The notes under the pieces were generated by a model. It was not told where the DNA came from, made no database searches, and saw only the letters and a program-made list of their open reading frames with translations. Below are positions 8,936 through 17,141 of a stretch of DNA of 64,000 nucleotides, in pieces (the stretch's first letter is position 1; each line of letters starts with the position of its first letter). This DNA comes from Pseudomonas triclosanedens. Its GTDB lineage: Bacteria > Pseudomonadota > Gammaproteobacteria > Pseudomonadales > Pseudomonadaceae. Made by a program: the position numbers and the translations under genes. Where the stretch lies: positions 868,001 through 932,000 of the forward strand of contig NZ_CP113432.1 of assembly GCF_026686735.1 (NCBI RefSeq), given 5' to 3'.

Positions 8936-9567
8936 TTAAAGCGATAGATCGGACCATAGGTCGAAATATTCAAAATTTTTCTCGATGCCCTTTATGTTTC
9001 TTCCTGGTGACACGGGGCGCTCGATTTGTCTGAGGACATCATTTGTTAGAGATTTGAAATCTCACTGTCCTTGAGTTTTACAGATTGTATTCCGATATAG
9101 GCTTCATCGGTGACGTATATTTTTCCGGGGTCTTCGCAGGTTCCATTGAATATTTATTTTCCGTTGTTCCTAACTGTTTGGTGGTGGCTTGAAAGCCCTG
9201 TTTTCTCGAATGAATATGTATAAGGTCCGTTGGTGAGTCTCAGTGCGCGATTTATACCGTTGGAGTCGTTTGATTTGTATAATTTAAATTTCCCATTTGG
9301 TGTTGTTTCTTTTTTTGGGGACTTTGGCTCCACATTTTTCCCTGGGGTCCCGTATCGGTACTGAATGTATCCGGAGTTTGGCGATGTGTTCCCTTTGGCA
9401 TAAATCGATGCGGTCTTCGGTATGGGAGGGTAAAGGGTGCAGCTTATATATATGGCTTCTCCTTTCACATACATGGTGTCGCTAAAGTCGACGTAAGGAC
9501 CTTCCGCGAGTGAATTGTTTGAGCCTAAAGAGATTATTTCGATTGCGAGGATTCTTTTAGAATTCAT
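8936..9567 (-). pseudogene. Decayed secreted protein gene (one in-frame stop and one frameshift)
   Basis: From ATG 9567 (MNSKRILAIEI..., signal-peptide-like) the frame is open to TAA at 9154-9156 (ends TVRNNGK). In the same frame, the next 35 codons (IFNGTCEDPGK...SVKLKDSEISNL) look coding and supply a second cysteine to pair with the earlier ISCTLYPP cysteine. A further coding-like stretch follows in another frame (DFKSLTNDVLRQI...LWSDLSL, stop at 8936-8938). The stop could come from a single AAA-to-TAA change, since NGKKI would read naturally. I see no family name for it. It lies between two intact putative immunity genes, so it may be a dead immunity copy. Confidence 0.6.
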
Positions 9568-9638
9568 TATTCTTTTCTTGCTAGATGTTCTGGAAGTGGT
9601 CATCCCATGCTTGTCAGATGTCGGCTTTTCGATTCGCA

Positions 9639-9653
9639 GTGATCATTGATCAC
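9639..9653. promoter_or_regulatory. 15-bp palindrome between immunity genes
   Basis: GTGATCA-T-TGATCAC is a perfect dyad with a single central base. It lies 36 bp upstream of the longer possible start of the decayed gene and downstream of the 9747-10568 gene. It could be an operator; no binding protein is identified. Confidence 0.35.
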
Positions 9654-9746
9654 GACGATTGACTCTGGACGCTATAGAGGCTTTATCTTTAGCGCTACTG
9701 CTGTTCTTTTGGGAAGATCTAAAAAATAGATCTGTCTGATTTTATT

Positions 9747-10568
9747 TCAAAGATCAAGATCAGAGCATTTTAGCCATTTTTCTATATTTCTTTTGGGGGA
9801 TTTATACTTTATTAAGTACCAGCATTCTTCTGTGTCTGTGTCTGTGTCTGTGTCTGTGTCTGTGTCTGTGTCTGTGTCTGTGTCTGTGTCTGTGTCTGTG
9901 TAGTCAATAAGCTCAACTTGATCGTCTTTTATAAGGTACATCTTGGTTTTTTTTTGCTCGTTGGGCTCCGCGTAAAGCGGTGCTTTTGTTGCTTTTATTG
10001 TGGATATTATTTGTTTCCTTAATTCGTAGTCTTGACTGGGTGTTACCAGGGATTTTGTTGTGGATGAGTTTTCGAATTTTGTTCGGAAAACCTGGTCGCA
10101 ATCAGCGCATTTGTCCCTTATTTCCAAGATTAATTTATTGGCTTTTATGCGGTATATTTCCTCGGTCCAGATCGCTGCATCTTTATATTTGCTTATTATT
10201 TTTTTGTTCTTTATTGAATAGTTGCACACTTCATTTTTCGGCGTTAGTGCTATTAAGGTTGAGTTGAGTTTGTCGGTTCGGTAGAGCTTTGAGCATATGT
10301 TCGGCGATCCCTCTGTGGATGCCGTGGCGGCCACGATTTTGGTTTCATTGTCTATGTTGCTGGTGGTGATATTTACATAGCCATTTTTTATGTCGGATTT
10401 AAATTGCTCTGGTAGCGTTATAGGTTGGCACGCTTGGGTGTTGCATATTTCTAATATAGGAGTGCCGCTTCTCTGAGAGAATGCCAGTTTGTCCTCCGAT
10501 GAGTTTGCTAGAGGAAGATATGCCAGAGCTGAAATTGCTAATGCAATATATGCTAATTTTCGTTTCAT
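9747..10568 (-). CDS. Putative periplasmic immunity protein to the GH19 effector, with Thr-Asp repeats
   Basis: A 273-residue protein starting MKRKLAYIALAISALAYLPLANS, a good signal peptide. The mature part has several cysteines (ICNTQACQ, NICSKLY, NEVCNYS, DKCADCDQ), as expected for the periplasm. The C-terminal SH3-like domain is interrupted by about twelve Thr-Asp dipeptides encoded by a 6-bp repeat. The start codon shares one base with the effector stop (TGATG), strong translational coupling typical of effector-immunity pairs. Base composition is AT-rich. No named family recognised; the role is inferred from position, signal peptide and coupling. Confidence 0.75.
   Translation of the reverse strand: MKRKLAYIALAISALAYLPLANSSEDKLAFSQRSGTPILEICNTQACQPITLPEQFKSDIKNGYVNITTSNIDNETKIVAATASTEGSPNICSKLYRTDKLNSTLIALTPKNEVCNYSIKNKKIISKYKDAAIWTEEIYRIKANKLILEIRDKCADCDQVFRTKFENSSTTKSLVTPSQDYELRKQIISTIKATKAPLYAEPNEQKKTKMYLIKDDQVELIDYTDTDTDTDTDTDTDTDTDTDTDTEECWYLIKYKSPKRNIEKWLKCSDLDL
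9829..9900. repeat. Hexanucleotide microsatellite, 12 perfect units of TCTGTG
   Basis: Twelve uninterrupted 6-bp units encode (Thr-Asp)n on the minus strand. Because the unit is two codons, gain or loss of units changes protein length without breaking the frame. Confidence 0.95.
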
Positions 10569-13279
10569 CAGTTGAGTTCCCACTCTGTTTTGATTTTATG
10601 GAAGAATTCTGCTCTTTCGCTTAAACCGTTTGATCCGCCGTTTACTGCTTTTGTTATCAGCTCGACATTGTCCTTCTCGTTGTCTATTAATATATTTATA
10701 TCGCCTTTGCAATCGTACTTTTGATAAAATGCGCCGGCATTTCGCCAGAACCAACAGGACGCATCGATAGCGTTGTGCATGTCGGTGGCGACCAATTCTG
10801 GGTGGGATACGAAATTAATTCCTCTGTATTCAGAGTATTTTCTGTAATTCTTCTTCCAGGTCAACTGTATCAAGCCTCTTCCTCGATACTTTGGGCCGTC
10901 GCCTATTTCGGTGTTTTCATTTGCTACGGCGCTAGGATGTACTCCAGGGTTATAGTTCGCACCGGAGCCAAATTCGAGAGTTGTTTCAAATCGAGCTGAC
11001 TCATGAAAGCACTGCGACAAAAAGTGAGCCTGATAATATGGGGTGTTGATTTGGTACTTTTCTAAGCAGGAGTTTAAAATTGCAACGAACTCTTCTTTGT
11101 CATATTTATATATGTCAGGATAGTTGGTAGGGAACTCTTGCATAAAAGAGTTGCTTCCTCCTCTCCCTGTAAACCAGTCCCCAGTCTTGCTGAATACTTT
11201 TTCAATTAATTCTACTGTGATTATTTGTTTCTGTGGGCGTGAAAAGCTGCTTGTTAGTGCTATCGGCTGAAAATGCCACGCGTCAGCCGATTCTTGACTC
11301 TTTTTGTCGTCACTGAAATTTCTCCACCATAGTAGGGAATTTATTCTTTTTTTCTCTTTCACCCAATCATTTTCGCCTTCATCTGCCATATAGAAATTAA
11401 GTGCTTCCCACTTACTCAATCCTTCGTCAGCGTACCACTCACTTTCATACTGGGCGATCAATCTGCTGATGGATTGGGCGTGCCAAGGCTTTGATAGAGC
11501 ATCGCGGATTTCCTCAGGAGTTAGCCTCCCATCCTTTTCCTTGATATCAATGATCTCGAAAAGCCGCTTTTGAATTGGTCCGCCTATGAAACTTTCGTTT
11601 TCGTTGACCTGTGCCTTGTAGTTGGTCTTCTCGCCGTCATCCAGAACACCGTCCGCTCTGAGCTTGCATACGTACTGGTCGCTCAGGGTGCTGGTTTCCT
11701 TGATGAAGTCGAAGCCCTCCCAGCTCCAGGGATGCAGGCGCGGTGTGATGATCTCGTCTTCCTTCACCCAGCCGCTGAGTGGGTTGCCGTCCTTGCCGGG
11801 CAGGTTGTCCAGCTTCCACCACTGTTGTGTGGTGGTGGTGCCGCCTGCCGTGGTGGACAGGGTGATCTTGCGGTCAGCCGGGAGGGCGTTGAGCACCGCC
11901 AGCGGGAAGATCATGTCGTACGCGGTGGGGTTGCCGGGGTCGGAAGGTTGCGGCGGGTTGTCCTTGCTGGCGCCTGGCTTGTCGATGACCTTGGTCTCGG
12001 ACGGAATCTTCAGCAGTGTCTTCTGCTCGGGCTTGAGCTGTTCGGCGCGGGCGCGGCTCTTGGTGATGAAGGCTTCGATGTCGTCGCAGGTGAAGACTTC
12101 GAGGTGCAGCAGATCGTGGGCCTGGCCTTGCGATGCCGCCTGGTACTTGCCCAGGTGGCCGATCAGGGCGCCAGCGGTAATGGGCGCCGGCTCCGGCAGC
12201 ACATGTACTGTATTGAGTGTTGGCGGCAGCGGTACGGCTTTCAGTGAATCGAAGTGAACGAAACCCTGGATATTGGCGGCACATTCAGGGCTCACCGGCG
12301 CGCTCAGACTGGAGGCCGTGATCGATTTGATCTTGCGGTATATACCGGTTCCGTCTTCCAGTTGAAGTTCAGTACCAACAGGTAGCACTGCCATTGCCGC
12401 CGAGTTGTGCTTGGCTTCCTTGCGTACCGTGAGCCCCTTGCCTGGTAACAACGACGCCTGGACGTCGTTGGCTTTCTGTCCAATCAGGAATACGTCGTCG
12501 CTCTCGGTGGGAGTCATTTCGCCGGTGAAGACCCAATGCTCGATTTCCGCGGCCAACGCCGGAAAGGGCTGTCCTTCCAGAATGCTGACGAGTTTCCGCC
12601 AGTTAGCGTTAATGGGCGATGCGGCGCCAACCTGCACCTTGCAGCCTTTGGGAATGATCGAGACCTTGTTCGCATGTGCCGGAGTGCCTGGCGCGCCGCC
12701 CCGAACGTAAAGGCCCGCGAAGTCATTGGTGGCGTGTTCTGCGCTGACTGCGTACTGGGTGGGACAAAGAAACGCCGGTGGCGTCGGCGCCCCCTCCTGC
12801 TTGTAGCTCTCCCAGTCCTTGAGATGCATGTACAGGCTGTAGAACGTCAGGTCGGGCTCCGGAGCTGGCGGCGTTGCCGGTGCGGGAGTTCCACCGGCGG
12901 GCGGAGCGGCGGCAGGCGCAGGGGGTAGTTCCAGGCGGTGCTTCACCAGCACGAAGCCTGTCGAGTAGATGACTTCCTTGGGCGTGCCGCTGCCGGTGTA
13001 GGTCAGCTTCTTGTAGCTCTCGTCGATGCGGTAGGCGACCACCACGCCATCGGCGATGCAACGCACGGAGGACTGGTCGAGCATCCCGGCGGTGTTCTGG
13101 TCGAAGTGCACGCCGCCATGCCAGAGGCCGTTGCTGGAGACCGGGTAGTAGCCGCTTTCGGCGGTCGCCAGGGCGTCGTAGTAGACCTGTGGATCGATGA
13201 TTTCGGTGCTGGCGGCGCCGCCTTCGCCTTTGGCCTTGAAGGGGTAGGACCAGCGTTCGACTTTCTTCTGCTTTTCCAT
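10568..13279 (-). CDS. T6SS effector: degenerate M23-like domain plus C-terminal GH19 lysozyme/chitinase-like domain
   Basis: A 903-residue protein without a signal peptide. Residues of about 45-410 resemble an M23 peptidase fold (WHGGVHFD, SLYMHLKDW, ALIGHLGKY, LLHLEVF) with an SH3-like insertion (GLTVRKEAKHNSAAMAVLPVG). The usual HxGxD aspartate is His and the first His of HxH is Leu, so it is probably not an active peptidase. Residues of about 730-903 form a GH19-like lytic domain: FHESARFETTLEFG with the likely catalytic Glu near 759, then GPKYRGRGLIQLTWKKNYRKY. Base composition drops sharply near 11560 (residue about 573), so the toxic end appears to have been swapped in. It follows a vgrG by 60 bp and is coupled to an immunity candidate. 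Likely action: cleavage of peptidoglycan glycan strands in the target periplasm. Confidence 0.83.
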   Translation of the reverse strand: MEKQKKVERWSYPFKAKGEGGAASTEIIDPQVYYDALATAESGYYPVSSNGLWHGGVHFDQNTAGMLDQSSVRCIADGVVVAYRIDESYKKLTYTGSGTPKEVIYSTGFVLVKHRLELPPAPAAAPPAGGTPAPATPPAPEPDLTFYSLYMHLKDWESYKQEGAPTPPAFLCPTQYAVSAEHATNDFAGLYVRGGAPGTPAHANKVSIIPKGCKVQVGAASPINANWRKLVSILEGQPFPALAAEIEHWVFTGEMTPTESDDVFLIGQKANDVQASLLPGKGLTVRKEAKHNSAAMAVLPVGTELQLEDGTGIYRKIKSITASSLSAPVSPECAANIQGFVHFDSLKAVPLPPTLNTVHVLPEPAPITAGALIGHLGKYQAASQGQAHDLLHLEVFTCDDIEAFITKSRARAEQLKPEQKTLLKIPSETKVIDKPGASKDNPPQPSDPGNPTAYDMIFPLAVLNALPADRKITLSTTAGGTTTTQQWWKLDNLPGKDGNPLSGWVKEDEIITPRLHPWSWEGFDFIKETSTLSDQYVCKLRADGVLDDGEKTNYKAQVNENESFIGGPIQKRLFEIIDIKEKDGRLTPEEIRDALSKPWHAQSISRLIAQYESEWYADEGLSKWEALNFYMADEGENDWVKEKKRINSLLWWRNFSDDKKSQESADAWHFQPIALTSSFSRPQKQIITVELIEKVFSKTGDWFTGRGGSNSFMQEFPTNYPDIYKYDKEEFVAILNSCLEKYQINTPYYQAHFLSQCFHESARFETTLEFGSGANYNPGVHPSAVANENTEIGDGPKYRGRGLIQLTWKKNYRKYSEYRGINFVSHPELVATDMHNAIDASCWFWRNAGAFYQKYDCKGDINILIDNEKDNVELITKAVNGGSNGLSERAEFFHKIKTEWELN

Positions 13280-13339
13280 CTTGATGTTCCGTAATCAGTT
13301 CCATTGTGCCGGTGAGGTGGGGCCAGCCTTGCTTTGCGT

Positions 13340-15379
13340 TCAGAAGGAGAAATTGACTATCCGGCGCCTGGGACTGGTTAGGTCCAGCGGCACATTGATC
13401 AGTGCCTCTTCCATCTCTTTCCCTGCCTTGTCCGCATCCGCCGCGTTGGGTTGCAGCGGTGCCTTGATGCCGATGCCTGAGCCGTTGCCGGGCGAGCCGC
13501 CGGCGTTGATCTTGACCATCGGACCGACGAGGGTGACGCCGCTCGGGTCGAGCTTGATGAAGCTGCCAGCGGCCTTGAGGGTGATTTCCATGCCGGCTTC
13601 GACGACCAGCTTCTGCCCGGCCTTGAGATGGATTTCCTGGCCGGCGTCGATGAACTGGCCAGTGCCGAGCTTCACGTGCTGGTTGTTGGCGATGGTCAGG
13701 TGGTCGTCGGCGCGCAGTTCGGTCTTGCGGTCGGCGTGGGTGATGCGGTGTTCCTCGGCCCTGAATTCGCTGTAGGTGTTGGCCTCGACGGTATCGTGGC
13801 GCTCATGGCCGATGCGGATGCGCTGGTCATGTTCGATGTTCTCGTCCCAGTCGCGCTGGGCGTGGAGGAATATCTGCTCCTGGCCCTTGCGGTCTTCGAT
13901 GCGCAGTTCGTTGTAGCCACCGCCGCCGGGGTAGCTGTTGGTCTTGAACACGCTGCGGGTCTTGTTGGCTGGCAGCGGGTAGGGCACCTGGTTCTCTGCG
14001 TGGTAGAGGCACCCGGATATCAGTGGCTGGTCGGGGTCGCCTTCAAGGAAGGTGACCAGCACTTCCATGCCCACGCGGGGAATGGCGATGCCGCCGTAGA
14101 GGTTGCCAGCCCAGCCGGAAGCGACCCGCAACCAGCAACTGGTCTTGTCGTCTGCCTGACCCTCTCGGTCCCAGAAGAATTGCACCTTCACCCGGCCATA
14201 CTTGTCGCAGTGAATCTCCTCGCCGGCCGGGCCGGTGACCACGGCGCTCTGGTTGCCGAGCACCTTGGGCTTGGGATGGACGAGTGGTGGCCGGAACGGA
14301 ACATCCCACGGAGTGGCCACGAAGCGGTTGCGATACCCCTGGTGGAAGTCGTCCTTGTGCTCGGTGGTGTCGCTGGTGGCGGACTCTTCCAGCACTTGCG
14401 GCTGCTTGCCTTCATGGTGGATTTCGGTAAGTAGCCAGAGGTCGTTCCATTCGCCGCGCGGGTGCTCGGAGAGTTCGAGGAAGTGGCCGCTGACCAGCTT
14501 TGGCTGATCGCCTTCGCCACGGGCCTGGCGATGATCGGCGCGATGGCGTTCGAGGGCGCGCTGGCTGAGGTGCTTGCCGCGCTCGCGGTCGGTGAAGCGG
14601 CCGGGGTAGTCGTAGTCTTCCAGGTCAGGCTCGCCTTTCGCCGATGGCTTGTGCGCAGCCTCCATCAGTACGTGGGGTTTCTCGAAGTCGTAGTCGCGGC
14701 GGGTGACGCGGCTGGTGCGGGCTTCCACGCCGAGGTTGAAGCGCTTGATCACCGGCAGGTCGGCGACCATGCCGGTATCGGGGATGTAGGGCGTGGGCTG
14801 GCCGAGGCGCGGGAAGGCGGTCTGGTCGTCGCCGAACACGAGGATGTGTCCCTCGCCGCTGTGCTGGAAGTGGTAGTGAATTCCCTCTTCCTCGCACAGG
14901 CGCTGGATGAAGTGCAGGTCGGACTCGTCGTACTGGGTGCAGTAGTCGCGCTTGGGGTAGACGGTCGGGCCGAGGCTGAACCGGTAGGCGTCAGCCAGGA
15001 TGCCGTGCTCTTCGAGTACCGCTGCGATGATCTGCGGGACCGTCAGGTGCTGGAAGATGCGCTGGTTGATGCGGTGTGCAAGGTAGGCGAGTTGCGGCAC
15101 CAGGGTTACCCGGTAGCGGCACAGGCGTTTTCCGGCGTCGCCCTGGGCGATGCGGTGGATCTGCCCGTGGATGCCGGCGCCGCCGGGAGAGAGGGCGAGG
15201 AATGCCCGCTTGTTCAGCAACTCGGCGAGCGGCAGGTCCGGACGTTCGCTGACCAGTTCGACGTCGAACCGGTAGGGTTGGCTGATGCCCTCGCTACCGT
15301 GGAATTCGAGGACTTGCAGGTCGTGCTCGATGCCGTCGATGCTGAGGCTGAAGTGAGTCTGGTTGGCCGGGTTGAACAT
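13340..15379 (-). CDS. vgrG: Type VI secretion spike protein VgrG (first copy)
   Basis: A 679-residue VgrG. The start at 15379 (MFNPANQTHFSLSIDG) is chosen over 15403 because GGGAG lies 8 nt upstream. The gp27-like N-terminus includes LCEEEGIHYHFQH, the gp5-like OB region includes KVQFFWDREGQADDKTSCW, and a long beta-helical spike with DUF2345-like repeats (TVEANTYSEF, ITHADRKTEL) follows. It is closely similar to the second VgrG at 39670. It lies directly between stk1 and the GH19 effector, which it probably carries. Confidence 0.95.
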   Translation of the reverse strand: MFNPANQTHFSLSIDGIEHDLQVLEFHGSEGISQPYRFDVELVSERPDLPLAELLNKRAFLALSPGGAGIHGQIHRIAQGDAGKRLCRYRVTLVPQLAYLAHRINQRIFQHLTVPQIIAAVLEEHGILADAYRFSLGPTVYPKRDYCTQYDESDLHFIQRLCEEEGIHYHFQHSGEGHILVFGDDQTAFPRLGQPTPYIPDTGMVADLPVIKRFNLGVEARTSRVTRRDYDFEKPHVLMEAAHKPSAKGEPDLEDYDYPGRFTDRERGKHLSQRALERHRADHRQARGEGDQPKLVSGHFLELSEHPRGEWNDLWLLTEIHHEGKQPQVLEESATSDTTEHKDDFHQGYRNRFVATPWDVPFRPPLVHPKPKVLGNQSAVVTGPAGEEIHCDKYGRVKVQFFWDREGQADDKTSCWLRVASGWAGNLYGGIAIPRVGMEVLVTFLEGDPDQPLISGCLYHAENQVPYPLPANKTRSVFKTNSYPGGGGYNELRIEDRKGQEQIFLHAQRDWDENIEHDQRIRIGHERHDTVEANTYSEFRAEEHRITHADRKTELRADDHLTIANNQHVKLGTGQFIDAGQEIHLKAGQKLVVEAGMEITLKAAGSFIKLDPSGVTLVGPMVKINAGGSPGNGSGIGIKAPLQPNAADADKAGKEMEEALINVPLDLTSPRRRIVNFSF

Positions 15380-15399
15380 GCTGGTGCTCCCTGTCCGAG

Positions 15400-16416
15400 T
15401 CATCCTTTGCGCCGCTGGAACCAGTGGCTGAAACGTCTGGCTGGTTGCGCGAGAAATGCTTTGCGCAGTTCGGCGGCGGTTATGTGGCGCCTACTTTCTT
15501 CCAGCGCCAATGCGGTACGCAGTGCTTGCCAGGTTGGCGCCGGCAGTTGGTCTGGTGCCTTGAGCTGCGCTTCCAGTTGCATGGCTTTGGCCTGCCGTGC
15601 GTTGAGCCGGCGATAGGGGTGATGGCCGCTGGCCAGTTCATGCAGCACGCAGGCCACGGCGAACAGGTCGCTGGCCGGCGACAGCGGGGCGCCATCGAGC
15701 AACTCCAGCGCGGCATAGCGCGGAGTCCACGCGCTGAAACGCTCGCGGGAGAGACGCGGCAGCCCTTCCAGCAAGCCTTCCTGGGCCTGTCCGAGGCCGT
15801 AGTCGAACAGTCGCGGGCCATCGTCGGCGAGCATCACGTTGCTGGGCTTGAGGTCGCCGTGGAGCACGCCGCGCTGGTGCGAATAGGCCAGGGCGTCGAG
15901 CAGGGCGAGCGCGATGTCACGGCACTCGTTCCACGGCAGGCCTTGCGGGCGTTCGCAGAGCAACTGGTCGAGCGTCAGGCCGCGCATCAGTTCCAGGGTG
16001 ATGAAGGCGCGGCGGCAGGCGATGTCCATTTCGAAGCTGTGCAGGCGCACGATGTGCGGATGGCGCAGTCGCGTGGTGAGGGCGAACTCGCTGTAGAGCA
16101 ACGCGCTGGCGTCGCAGTGTTCGGCGAATTCGTCGTTGAGCAGTTTCACCGCTACGTGGGGATCGGGATCGCCGAACTGTTCGCGCAGCAGGTCGCGGGC
16201 GCGGTAGACGGCGCCCATGCCGCCGACGCCGATCATCCGTTCGAGCCGGTAGCGCCCGCCGAGAACGTCGGGCAGGGGCGGTAGTGGCTCGGTTTCGGCG
16301 GCGGTCGGCTGCGGTGGCTCCTGAGGTTGTTCGAGGAAGGCAAAGTAGGTGAGGTTGCCAGCCTCGGCGACGCCTTCCAGCGCGGTGGAGGCCAGGGGCT
16401 GGTTCTGGCTGGTCAT
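15400..16416 (-). CDS. stk1: T6SS-linked Ser/Thr protein kinase
   Basis: A 338-residue kinase with its catalytic core at about 50-300: glycine loop GVGGMGAVYRA, VAVKLL lysine, HGDLKPSNVML catalytic loop and LFDYGLG in place of DFG. The HRD arginine is Gly, so it is a non-RD kinase. It has no membrane segment, and Pro-rich residues precede the kinase. The start overlaps the phosphatase stop as ATGA. In related systems Stk1/PpkA phosphorylates Fha to promote T6SS assembly. It is the last gene of the HSI-II-type operon before vgrG. Confidence 0.92.
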   Translation of the reverse strand: MTSQNQPLASTALEGVAEAGNLTYFAFLEQPQEPPQPTAAETEPLPPLPDVLGGRYRLERMIGVGGMGAVYRARDLLREQFGDPDPHVAVKLLNDEFAEHCDASALLYSEFALTTRLRHPHIVRLHSFEMDIACRRAFITLELMRGLTLDQLLCERPQGLPWNECRDIALALLDALAYSHQRGVLHGDLKPSNVMLADDGPRLFDYGLGQAQEGLLEGLPRLSRERFSAWTPRYAALELLDGAPLSPASDLFAVACVLHELASGHHPYRRLNARQAKAMQLEAQLKAPDQLPAPTWQALRTALALEESRRHITAAELRKAFLAQPARRFSHWFQRRKG

Positions 16417-17141
16417 TGGCGGATCACCACGGCGGTCAGGTTGTCGCGGGCGGGGCCTTGCAGGGCGTGGTCGAACAGACGCTCCAGGGCCGCGCGGGGC
16501 GAGGCGAGACTCATGGAGAGTCCCAGCGCTTCCTGTGTGATGGCCTGGTAGAGACCATCGCTGCACAGCAGGAAGACGTCGCCGGGATGAACCTTGAGCT
16601 CGAGGACTTCCAGCGCCAGTTCGTCGCTGGCGCCGACGGCGCGGGTGAGGGCGTGCGCCGATGGGTGCTTGCGTGCCTCGTCCGGGCTGACGCCCTGCTC
16701 GTCGATGAGTTGCTGTTGCAGGGAGTGGTCGCGGGTGAGCTGATAGAGGCGGCTGCCGCGCCAAAGGTAGCAGCGGCTGTCGCCGGCCCAGACGCATGCC
16801 GCGCGATCGCCTTCCAGCAGCAGGGCGGCGACGGTGCTGCCCATGATCTGTGGGGGGCGGTCATGGGGGACGGTCAGCTCCTGGCCCAGCCGGCGGTTGA
16901 GCCAGTGCAGGCACTGGCGCAACTGGCGGACACGCAGTTCGTAACCGCCTTCCATCGGCAACTCGGCGAGGCTTTCGACGATCAGACGGCTGGCACGGTC
17001 GCCGCGCAGGTGGCCGCCCATGCCGTCGGCTACGACCCATAGCCCGTGCTCTGGGATGTCTAGGAAGGCATCCTCGTTGCGCGCACGGACCTTGCCCGGG
17101 TCCGTGCGTGCGGCACTGCGCCAGCGTGTTGCGACCTGCAT
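16413..17141 (-). CDS. stp1: PP2C-family protein phosphatase of the T6SS
   Basis: A 242-residue PP2C phosphatase with the metal-binding motifs RTDPGKVRARNEDAF (residues about 11-25), VVADGMGGH, CVWAGDSRCYLWR, FLLCSDGLYQ and ARDNLTAVVI. It should reverse Stk1 phosphorylation of Fha and switch the apparatus off. The ATG overlaps the tssM stop by one base (TGATG) and its own stop overlaps the kinase start. Confidence 0.93.
   Translation of the reverse strand: MQVATRWRSAARTDPGKVRARNEDAFLDIPEHGLWVVADGMGGHLRGDRASRLIVESLAELPMEGGYELRVRQLRQCLHWLNRRLGQELTVPHDRPPQIMGSTVAALLLEGDRAACVWAGDSRCYLWRGSRLYQLTRDHSLQQQLIDEQGVSPDEARKHPSAHALTRAVGASDELALEVLELKVHPGDVFLLCSDGLYQAITQEALGLSMSLASPRAALERLFDHALQGPARDNLTAVVIRQ

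Noticed and set aside
9829..9900. Possible CRISPR or satellite array
   Set aside because: Units are 6 bp without spacers; it is a coding microsatellite.
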